This document shows positions 15,775 through 23,137 of a stretch of DNA of 45,071 bases, piece by piece. The notes beneath the pieces are model-generated. The model worked only from the letters and a program-made list of their open reading frames with translations, did not search any database and was not told the DNA's origin. The position numbers and the translations under genes were made by a program. The stretch covers positions 1-45,071 of the forward strand of contig JAZQNP010000020.1 of the NCBI GenBank assembly GCA_045627405.1, written 5' to 3'. Positions within the stretch are counted from its first letter, which is position 1. Every line of letters begins with the position of its first letter. The stretch is from Firm-04 sp045627405. Its GTDB lineage: Bacteria; Bacillota; Clostridia; Oscillospirales; Ruminococcaceae.

Positions 15775-17437
15775 CGCCGTACACCTCCTGTTCGGTCGTG
15801 GTCAGCACATATGCCCAGTCCGCCTTGCCGCGCAGGAGATCGTCCACGCTGCAACGGAACAGGTCATGGCTTTCGCCGGAATGAACCTCCCAGCCGCCCT
15901 TTCCGTTATTGAGCAGCTCCGTCGTACCGGTCACTTGCGTGTACAAATATCCGTCCTGCACCATCAGGTCGCAGAGGTACAGCCCCTCGCCGTATTCGGT
16001 CCTGCTGAGCAGGTTCATCTCCATGTCATAGATTTCAATCTCCGAGATCGGTTTCGGATCTGTGTGAAAGTGTTCAACATAGATATAGGTGCCGTCAGTC
16101 ACAATCTGCTTTGCAAAGCCCCCGTCATTGGCGGACATGAGATTGCTATACGATTCCAGCGCGGTGCTTTCGCCGGTCTTGCAGTCATAGAGATACCATG
16201 TGGACACCGAACCTGTCGAGCCTTCATACAGCAGCAGATCGCCGACAGGACAGATATGATAAATATATTCTCCGTCCAGCGCGAGCTTTTTATGCTCTCC
16301 TGTCCGCAGGTCGATGCTGTAAACGCCGCCGAGATTTTCGTTCGGCCACGTTGCATAGGACGGGATTGAATAGTAGAGAGAATCACCGCTTGCCGTCAGA
16401 AAATCGGGATTTGTATAGTTATAGCCGGTACCCGATTGAGGCAGCGAGCTGTACAGCGTGACTGTCTTTCCGGTTGCAAGCTCATAGCCCGCGATGACAT
16501 ACCCGCTGGTCGAATGATTCATCAGATCGCCGGTAATCGGGTTTTCAATCGGCTCGCCCTTGTCGATAACGCTCCGGAACACACCAAAAACATAGCCGCG
16601 GTGAATGACCGGTGTCGTGCCGTACACATCTTCTCCGCTGAAATCAAACTGCGTAAGCTCAGTGATGCCGGTGCCGTCCGGCTCATAGCGCAGCAGATAG
16701 TAGCCCTCATAATAATCGAAGCCCTCCTTCTGCTCGACACGCTTTGAACCAAAGGCATAGAGCGCACCGTCATAATACCGCAGTTCACCCGTGATATACA
16801 GCCCGGTGGATGCCGGACAGAAATCATCGCCGTTGTGCAGGCAGTTGGCACGGGCGCAGAGCGGCACCTCCTCGCCGGTTTCCGCATCTTTATAATACAG
16901 TGCGTTGAGCTCGCGGCTTTTCCGGTAGGCTTCATATTTTGCCTCGTCAAAATCCGGATCCTGATACTGCTCCTCTGTTTTGTTCACATAACGGTGTTTG
17001 TGATAATACCAGCCGTTCTCAGAGACCGCGACCGGTTCGCTGTATCGGATATATCCCGCCTGCACATATTCATCGTCTGTGAGATTGAGATGCAGCTCCG
17101 TAACCGGCTCGATCCGGTCGGTCAGATCGCTTGAATCGAACTCGCCGCTCCGGCGCATCGCAACCGCTGCTGCCGTGCCGCCTGCTGTCAGTGCCGCTGC
17201 TGCAATCGCAGCGATCCAGAGCATCTTGCGTGAATGCAGTTTTCCCATATGTATGTCCTCCCCGTACCGGACATCCTCCATCGAGAGCATGTCCGTCTCA
17301 AAAAACGCCTCGGTTCCGTCGTCAATCGCATCATCCGCGCGACCCGGCTGCTGCAACAGCCGCTCCGTGATTGCCTGCCGCTGCTGCTCGCTCCACCGTA
17401 TGCCGGAGACTGCTCTGCGAAATGCGGCTCTTTTCAT
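15764..17437 (-). CDS. Module 5 membrane sensor / putative anti-sigma factor with propeller-like outer domain
   Basis: A 557-aa protein starting at ATG 17437, 7 nt after GGAGG. The cytoplasmic N-terminus (about 1-70) is longer than in the other modules and contains a helical stretch (WSEQQRQAITERLLQQ). The TM helix (about 72-94) ends in GGTAAAVAM, recognisably related to GITAAVAM. The outer domain includes an acidic, Tyr-rich segment (about 145-180), the motif C194, C199, H201, C207, then RYEPDGTGITE and HRGYVFG strands and further beta units. The gene precedes its sigma partner, unlike modules 1-4. No enzyme motif was seen; the sensor role is inferred. Confidence 0.7.
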   Translation of the reverse strand: MKRAAFRRAVSGIRWSEQQRQAITERLLQQPGRADDAIDDGTEAFFETDMLSMEDVRYGEDIHMGKLHSRKMLWIAAIAAAALTAGGTAAAVAMRRSGEFDSSDLTDRIEPVTELHLNLTDDEYVQAGYIRYSEPVAVSENGWYYHKHRYVNKTEEQYQDPDFDEAKYEAYRKSRELNALYYKDAETGEEVPLCARANCLHNGDDFCPASTGLYITGELRYYDGALYAFGSKRVEQKEGFDYYEGYYLLRYEPDGTGITELTQFDFSGEDVYGTTPVIHRGYVFGVFRSVIDKGEPIENPITGDLMNHSTSGYVIAGYELATGKTVTLYSSLPQSGTGYNYTNPDFLTASGDSLYYSIPSYATWPNENLGGVYSIDLRTGEHKKLALDGEYIYHICPVGDLLLYEGSTGSVSTWYLYDCKTGESTALESYSNLMSANDGGFAKQIVTDGTYIYVEHFHTDPKPISEIEIYDMEMNLLSRTEYGEGLYLCDLMVQDGYLYTQVTGTTELLNNGKGGWEVHSGESHDLFRCSVDDLLRGKADWAYVLTTTEQEVYGDAD

Positions 17438-17580
17438 ACCTTCTCCTCCTTGCTGAGATTTCAGGAACGCGCCTTTGCTCTTTGCGTCCCTCTGTTATGG
17501 TAAACAATCACACGGGGCATTTTCGTGCATGCTGTGTATCGAAAATTTTTCAGGGAGGTTCTTTGCGATGCACTTTATTC

Positions 17581-17589
17581 ATTATAACA
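17581..17589 (-). promoter_or_regulatory. Probable extended -10 promoter of module 5
   Basis: Minus strand TGTTATAAT (17581-17589), an extended -10 (TGn-TATAAT) with no good -35 at 17 nt. It would give a leader of about 135 nt before ATG 17437. The ECF-like promoter of modules 1-4 is not found here, so module 5 may be transcribed by the housekeeping sigma factor. Confidence 0.5.
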
Positions 17590-17647
17590 TACTTTCAGGC
17601 TTTCTTCCAGACAAAAACTGTTTTTCAATAAAATTTTCAGTTGCCTC

Positions 17648-17676
17648 TTGACAAACCGAAAAAAAGAGTATATAAT
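17648..17676 (+). promoter_or_regulatory. SigA-type promoter of the BCAA operon
   Basis: TTGACA (17648-17653), 17 nt, TATAAT (17671-17676): perfect consensus, just upstream of the T-box leader. It runs divergently from the module 5 promoter. Confidence 0.92.
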
Positions 17677-17683
17677 GGGGATA

Positions 17684-17968
17684 ATATAAATGCAATGAAG
17701 GGAAATAAAGTCTGTTTGGTGACTTTTCAGAGAGCTGCCGTTTGCTGAAAGGCAGCATTTCGCCGCAGATCATAGCTCCTCCCTGAGCAGCCGCCTGAAC
17801 GCAGAGCTTTTTCTGCAAGTAAGCACGGACGGGTCCTCCCGTTACAGAGCAGCGTGTTCGTTTCCGGACATGCGTGAGTGGGCGCAAATGCGTCAATAAG
17901 AGTGGTACCGCGGAGATTATCATACATTCTTCGTCTCTTCCAAGGATAGCTGGGGGAGGCGTTTTTTT
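17684..17968 (+). promoter_or_regulatory. T-box leader (probably tRNA-Leu responsive) of leuA
   Basis: The leader has the T-box hallmarks: AGAGAG near the 5' end, a GCTGCC/GGCAGC apical hairpin of stem I, the conserved CCCGTTACAGAG segment, and the T-box bulge sequence AGAGTGGTACCGCGG (TGGT at 17903-17906). An intrinsic terminator follows (stem 17932-17961, T7 at 17962-17968). The TGGT would pair with an ACCA tRNA end, as expected for tRNA-Leu. A CTC (Leu) triplet at 17776-17778 is the candidate specifier, but its place in the specifier loop was judged by eye. When tRNA is uncharged, antitermination turns on the operon. Confidence 0.93.
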
Positions 17969-18032
17969 ATACCCCTCCGGTTTCAATCAGCCGCCTGTCA
18001 TTTGTAAGGAATTTTTTGTACGGAGGTTTCAC

Positions 18033-19709
18033 ATGGACAACTGCGGAAAGTACACACGGCAATTCTTTTCGCCGCCGCAAACTGCGATGAAATGGGCGCA
18101 AAAGACCTATATCGACAAGGCACCGCAATGGTGCAGCGTCGATCTGCGCGACGGCAATCAGGCTCTCATTATCCCGATGAGCCTCGGCGAGAAACTGGAA
18201 TTTTTTGCAAAGCTCGTCGAGATCGGCTTCAAGGAAATCGAGATCGGTTTCCCGGCAGCGTCCGAAACAGAATATACATTCTGCCGCACGCTGATCGAGC
18301 AGAATCTGATCCCCGATGATGTCACCATTCAGGTGCTGACACAGTCCAGAGAGCATATCATCGAAAAAACCTTTGAGGCTCTCAAAGGCTGCAAAAACGC
18401 GATTGTACATCTCTATAATTCCACTTCCCACGCACAGCGTGAACAGGTGTTCAGAAAATCAAAGGAAGAGATCATGGAGATTGCCGTCAGCGGCGCGAAG
18501 CTCTGCAAAGCCTACCGCGAAAAATATCCGGGCAATTTCCGATTTGAATATTCCCCCGAAAGCTTTACGGGAACTGAACCCGAATACGCGCTCGAAGTCT
18601 GCAATGCCGTGCTGGATGTCTGGCAGCCGACAGCCGAGGATCCGGTCATCATCAATCTGCCGGTCACGGTGCAGCTCTCTATGCCGCACGTCTATGCAAA
18701 TCAGATCGAATATATGTGTGACAATCTCAAATACCGTTCACATGTCATCGTCTCGCTGCATCCGCACAATGACCGCGGCTGTGCCGTCGCTGATACCGAG
18801 ATGGGACTGCTTGCGGGCGCGGACCGCGTGGAGGGTACGCTCTTCGGCAACGGCGAGCGCACCGGCAACGTCGATATTATCACGCTGGCGATGAATATGT
18901 TTTCGCAGGGTGTCGATCCGGAACTGGATCTCACAAACATTCCCGAGATCACAGAGCTGTATACCCGCGTCACGCGCATGCAGGTCTATGAGCGGCAGCC
19001 GTACAGCGGGAAGCTGGTCTTTGCCGCATTCTCCGGCTCCCATCAGGATGCAATCGCCAAGGGAATGAAATGGCGCGAAGAGAAGCATACTCCCTACTGG
19101 ACTGTCCCCTATCTGCCGATTGATCCGACCGATGTCGGCAGAGTCTATGAAGCGGATGTCATCCGCATCAACAGTCAGTCCGGAAAAGGCGGCATCGGCT
19201 ATATCCTCGAAACACATTTCGGCTACAATCTGCCGAAGAAAATGCGCGAGCGTTTCGGCTATACAGTCAAGCAGGTTTCCGACCGTTCCCATAAGGAGCT
19301 GCTGCCGGATGAGATCTTTGACATCTTCCGCGAACGCTATGTCGATCTCACACAGCCGATGAACATTGCCGAGGCACATTTTGTGCAGCGGCCCGACGGC
19401 ATTGAAGCGAAGATCGACATCACGCTCAACGGCAGAACACTCGGCGCGACAGACTCCGGAAACGGCCGGCTGGATGCTGTCAGCAATGCACTGAAATCCG
19501 CACTCGATCTGCAATATACCATCAACGAATACACGGAGCATGCACTGGAAGTCGGCTCTACGTCAAAAGCTGTTTCCTATGTCGAGATCCTCGACAGCAG
19601 CGGCAGCAGCAGCTTCTGGGGTACGGGCATTGATACGGATATTATGAAATCCTCAATCAAGGCTCTTGTCAGTGCGGTCAATAACATGCTCAAAGCACAA
19701 GAGGTTTGA
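18033..19709 (+). CDS. leuA: 2-isopropylmalate synthase
   Basis: A 558-aa enzyme condensing acetyl-CoA with 2-oxoisovalerate, the first committed step of leucine synthesis. It is of the long form (type 2, as in actinobacteria): the N-terminal APQWCSVDLRDGNQAL carries the metal Asp, and LHPHNDRG gives the HxH metal ligands in the TIM barrel. A C-terminal regulatory domain (about 430-558) is the usual leucine-feedback module. The start at ATG 18033 follows CGGAGG and lies downstream of the T-box terminator, so an apparent frame extension into the leader is ignored. It is the first gene of the operon and overlaps or abuts ilvB. Confidence 0.96.
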   Translation: MDNCGKYTRQFFSPPQTAMKWAQKTYIDKAPQWCSVDLRDGNQALIIPMSLGEKLEFFAKLVEIGFKEIEIGFPAASETEYTFCRTLIEQNLIPDDVTIQVLTQSREHIIEKTFEALKGCKNAIVHLYNSTSHAQREQVFRKSKEEIMEIAVSGAKLCKAYREKYPGNFRFEYSPESFTGTEPEYALEVCNAVLDVWQPTAEDPVIINLPVTVQLSMPHVYANQIEYMCDNLKYRSHVIVSLHPHNDRGCAVADTEMGLLAGADRVEGTLFGNGERTGNVDIITLAMNMFSQGVDPELDLTNIPEITELYTRVTRMQVYERQPYSGKLVFAAFSGSHQDAIAKGMKWREEKHTPYWTVPYLPIDPTDVGRVYEADVIRINSQSGKGGIGYILETHFGYNLPKKMRERFGYTVKQVSDRSHKELLPDEIFDIFRERYVDLTQPMNIAEAHFVQRPDGIEAKIDITLNGRTLGATDSGNGRLDAVSNALKSALDLQYTINEYTEHALEVGSTSKAVSYVEILDSSGSSSFWGTGIDTDIMKSSIKALVSAVNNMLKAQEV

Positions 19710-19714
19710 ATGCT

Positions 19715-21451
19715 ATGAAAATTACAGGTGCCAGAATCGTCGTCGAAACCCTGATCGAACAGGGCTGCGACCTGATCTTCGGCTATCCGGGCGGTCAGGT
19801 CATTGATCTCTATGATGAACTGTTCCTCGCCCGCGACCGCATCCGTCATGTGCTGACGGCGCATGAGCAGGGGGCTGCGCATGCCGCAGACGGCTATGCA
19901 AGAGCAACCGGTAAAGTCGGCGTCGTCGTGGCAACGTCCGGTCCCGGTGCAACCAACCTCATCACAGGCATTGCTACGGCGTATCTCGATTCCGTGCCGA
20001 TGGTCGCCATCACCGGAAATGTGCCGTGCAGTCTGATCGGCAGGGATTCCTTCCAGGAGGTTGACATCGTCGGCATCAGTATGCCGGTCACAAAACATAA
20101 TTTCATCGTCAAAGATGTCCGGGAGCTGGCAGATACCATCCGGCAGGCATTTTGCATCGCCAAATCCGGCAGACCCGGACCCGTGCTGGTCGATATTCCG
20201 AAGGATGTGCAGCAGGCTCTCTGCGATTTTGAAGCGCAGCCTTCTCCGGTCGAACCCATGCCGAAAAAGCGCGCTTCCAATCACCGTCTGCGCTGGGCGG
20301 CAGATATGATCGCGGAAAGCAAACGGCCTTATATTTATTTCGGCGGCGGCATCCTCTCAGGCGATGCCTCGGAGGAGCTGAAAGCCTTTGCGGAGAAAAT
20401 CGACGCGCCGATGGGCTGCTCGCTCATGGGGCTCTCGGCGGTACCGTCCGATCACCCGCGCTTTCTCGGCATGCAGGGGATGCACGGACATTTTGCTTCG
20501 TCGGTCGCGGAGGATGAAGCCGATCTCGTCATTGCACTCGGCGTGCGGTTCAGCGACCGTGCAACCGGTAAAAAAGATCGCTTCGCCAAGAATTTCAAAA
20601 TTATTCACATTGATATTGACGGCGCGGAGCTGAACAAAAATATTCCCGCACAGCTCATCATTCAGGCGGACATCAAGGACGCCCTGACGCGGCTGACGGA
20701 GCTGATCGCGACACAGACACACAGCGAATGGAATGCAAGACTGACGGAGCTGCGTGCGGAAGAAGCAGAACGCACAGTGCGTTCCTATCAGATCAAAACC
20801 GAGAAGAAATGTGCTGCCTGTGCGACCGCTTGTGACAAAGCGGGGCTTCCTGCTGCGGAACGGCTCAACCATCATCAGATCATTGATGCAGTCAGCTTAG
20901 CGGCGGAAAAGGATGCCGTCATTGTCACCGACGTCGGACAGCATCAGATGTGGACCGCACAGCAGTATCCGCTGCGCACACCGCGTACCTTCCTGACAAG
21001 CGGCGGTCTCGGCACAATGGGCTTTGGACTGGGAGCTGCGATCGGTGCTTCGGCTGCAACCGGAAAACGCACGGTGCTGTTTACCGGCGACGGCTGCTTT
21101 GGCATGAATCTCAATGAACTTGCAACGGCAGTCTCCGAGAAGACACCTGTCATCATTATCATTGTCAACAACGGCGTGCTGGGCATGGTGCGGCAGTGGC
21201 AAACGCTCTTCTTTGACGGGCATCACTCCAACACCACGCTCGGCAGACAAACCGACTTCGTGAAGCTCGCAGAAGCGTTCGGCGCAAAGGGCGCACACGC
21301 CTTCAACACAGATCAGCTCAGCGCGGCACTGCGGGAAGCTTTTTCTCAGAATCTGCCGTATGTCATTGACTGTGTGACCGACTGCGATGAAATGGTGCTG
21401 CCGATGCTGCCGCCGGGCGGCTCCATTGAAAATATTATCACCGAAATCTGA
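19715..21451 (+). CDS. ilvB: Acetolactate synthase large (catalytic) subunit
   Basis: A 578-aa ThDP-dependent enzyme making 2-acetolactate from pyruvate, or 2-aceto-2-hydroxybutyrate with 2-oxobutyrate, for the Val/Leu and Ile branches. The N-terminal FGYPGGQVIDLYD and the catalytic Glu of HEQGAAHAADGYARATG (E51) are intact. The central FAD-type domain precedes the C-terminal ThDP motif GDGCFGMN...VNN. ATG 19715 is preferred over an in-frame TTG at 19706: the AGAGG site is too close to the TTG. The regulatory subunit ilvN follows. Confidence 0.96.
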   Translation: MKITGARIVVETLIEQGCDLIFGYPGGQVIDLYDELFLARDRIRHVLTAHEQGAAHAADGYARATGKVGVVVATSGPGATNLITGIATAYLDSVPMVAITGNVPCSLIGRDSFQEVDIVGISMPVTKHNFIVKDVRELADTIRQAFCIAKSGRPGPVLVDIPKDVQQALCDFEAQPSPVEPMPKKRASNHRLRWAADMIAESKRPYIYFGGGILSGDASEELKAFAEKIDAPMGCSLMGLSAVPSDHPRFLGMQGMHGHFASSVAEDEADLVIALGVRFSDRATGKKDRFAKNFKIIHIDIDGAELNKNIPAQLIIQADIKDALTRLTELIATQTHSEWNARLTELRAEEAERTVRSYQIKTEKKCAACATACDKAGLPAAERLNHHQIIDAVSLAAEKDAVIVTDVGQHQMWTAQQYPLRTPRTFLTSGGLGTMGFGLGAAIGASAATGKRTVLFTGDGCFGMNLNELATAVSEKTPVIIIIVNNGVLGMVRQWQTLFFDGHHSNTTLGRQTDFVKLAEAFGAKGAHAFNTDQLSAALREAFSQNLPYVIDCVTDCDEMVLPMLPPGGSIENIITEI

Positions 21452-21467
21452 AAGGAGATACAAAAAA

Positions 21468-21998
21468 ATGGAACAGCAGCAATATGTGCTGGGCGTGATT
21501 GTCGCAAATATTTCCGGTGTGCTTTCCCGCGTTTCGGGCATGTTTACACGGCGCGGATTCAATATCGACAGCCTGACCGTCGGAGAAACAGAATCTCCTG
21601 CTTTTTCGCGTATTACCATCGCCTTTCACGGTGACGAGGACATCAAGCAGCGCATCCTGAAACAACTCGAAAAGCTCCACGATGTCAAGGAAGTCGAAGT
21701 GCTTGACAAAAACGAAACGGTGATCCGTGAGCTGCTTCTCCTCAAAGTCCGCAATACTGCGGAATCGCGGCAGGATATTATGGCAGCAGTCGAGATCTTC
21801 CGCTCGAAGATCGTCGATTATTCCAGCACGGCACTGGTCTGCGAACTGACCGGCGAATCCTCAAAGATTGACGCTTTCATCGCGCTGATGAAAACATACG
21901 GCATCATGGAAATGTGCCGCACGGGGATCGTCGCCATTGAGCGCGGCGAAAATTGTCTCAAAACAGAGGCGGATGCCTCCGGATTTCCTTTCGCATAA
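21468..21998 (+). CDS. ilvN: Acetolactate synthase small (regulatory) subunit
   Basis: A 176-aa subunit that activates the large subunit and confers valine feedback control. An N-terminal ACT domain (about 5-75) shows VANISGVLSRVSGMFTRRGFNI, characteristic of IlvN/IlvH, followed by the C-terminal regulatory domain with RELLLLKV and FRSKIVDYS. The start at ATG 21468 is preceded by AAAGGAG. It lies 16 nt after ilvB. Confidence 0.95.
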   Translation: MEQQQYVLGVIVANISGVLSRVSGMFTRRGFNIDSLTVGETESPAFSRITIAFHGDEDIKQRILKQLEKLHDVKEVEVLDKNETVIRELLLLKVRNTAESRQDIMAAVEIFRSKIVDYSSTALVCELTGESSKIDAFIALMKTYGIMEMCRTGIVAIERGENCLKTEADASGFPFA

Positions 21999-22040
21999 CC
22001 AAATTCTTTCATCAATATTTCAAAAGGAGTATCTTTTATT

Positions 22041-23075
22041 ATGGAACAAACTGCTAAGGTATTTTATGAACAGGACTGCGATCTCTCGCTCCTCTACGGC
22101 AAAACCATCGCGGTCATCGGCTACGGCTCACAGGGGCATGCGCACGCGCTGAATGCAAAGGAATCCCTCGGTGACAAGGGCAGAGTCATCATCGGTCTGT
22201 ATGAAGGCTCCCGCTCATGGGACAAGGCTGTTGCACAGGGCTTTGAGGTGTTCCCTGCGGCGGAGGCTGCAAAGCAGGCGGATATTATCATGATTCTCAT
22301 TAACGATGAAAAACAGGCAAAGCTCTATCAGCAGGATATTGCACCGAACCTCAAACCCGGCAATATGCTGATGTTCGCACACGGCTTTAACATTCATTTC
22401 AGCTGCATCGTACCGCCGGCAGATGTCGATGTGACGATGATCGCACCGAAAGGTCCGGGACACACCGTTCGCTCCGAATATCAGGCGGGCAAGGGCGTTC
22501 CCTGTCTCGTCGCCGTACATCAGGACGCAACAGGCAAGGCAAAAGACATGGCACTGGCATACGGCCTTGCGATCGGCGGCGCACGCGCCGGTTTGCTGGA
22601 AACGACCTTCCGCACCGAAACCGAAACCGATTTGTTCGGTGAACAAGCTGTGCTGTGCGGCGGCGTCTGCGCACTGATGCAGGCGGGCTTTGAAACGCTG
22701 GTCGAGGCGGGCTATGATCCCAGAAATGCGTATTTTGAGTGTATCCATGAGATGAAGCTGATTGCCGATCTGATCTATTATAGCGGCTTTGCCGGCATGC
22801 GCTATTCCATTTCCAATACCGCGGAATACGGCGACTATATCACCGGTCCGAAAATCATCACCGATGATACCAAGAAGGCAATGAAGCAGATTCTCAAAAA
22901 TATTCAGGACGGCTCCTTTGCAAAGGACTTCCTGCTCGACATGTCCGATGCGGGCGGTCAGGTGCATTTCAAGGCAATGCGCAAACTGGCTTCCGAGCAT
23001 CCGGCAGAACAGATCGGCGCGGAGATCCGCAAGCTGTACAGTTGGAGCGATGAGGATAAGCTCATCAACAACTGA
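22041..23075 (+). CDS. ilvC: Ketol-acid reductoisomerase
   Basis: A 344-aa class I KARI converting acetolactate to 2,3-dihydroxyisovalerate (and the Ile equivalent). The N-terminal Rossmann domain has GYGSQGHAHA. The cofactor loop reads GLYEGSRSW, in which the Arg/Ser pattern suggests NADPH use. The C-terminal knotted domain carries the metal-site acids in ETETDLFGEQ and the Glu-rich YFECIHEMK. AAAGGAG precedes ATG 22041. Length and domain layout are normal. Confidence 0.96.
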   Translation: MEQTAKVFYEQDCDLSLLYGKTIAVIGYGSQGHAHALNAKESLGDKGRVIIGLYEGSRSWDKAVAQGFEVFPAAEAAKQADIIMILINDEKQAKLYQQDIAPNLKPGNMLMFAHGFNIHFSCIVPPADVDVTMIAPKGPGHTVRSEYQAGKGVPCLVAVHQDATGKAKDMALAYGLAIGGARAGLLETTFRTETETDLFGEQAVLCGGVCALMQAGFETLVEAGYDPRNAYFECIHEMKLIADLIYYSGFAGMRYSISNTAEYGDYITGPKIITDDTKKAMKQILKNIQDGSFAKDFLLDMSDAGGQVHFKAMRKLASEHPAEQIGAEIRKLYSWSDEDKLINN

Positions 23076-23137
23076 TCTGTCACGCACGAGGGCTGCAAAC
23101 CCGTAAACAGATTCCCAGACATACAGAGGTGGATAAC

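Noticed and set aside
6069..17437. Reading the array as SigI/RsgI pairs
   Set aside because: The sigma factors have the ECF region 2/region 4 layout and the membrane proteins show no RsgI N-terminal pattern or carbohydrate-binding or glycosidase outer domain; the resemblance is only in topology and idea.
17438..17647. A fifth copy of the ECF-like promoter before module 5
   Set aside because: An ACAGAGGGACG stretch resembles the palindrome half, but no TGWAAHM heptamer or CGATC occurs at the required spacing.
17874..18032. Longer leuA reading frame starting inside the T-box
   Set aside because: It would be translated across the T-box terminator and lacks a ribosome binding site; the family N-terminus and CGGAGG site place the start at 18033.
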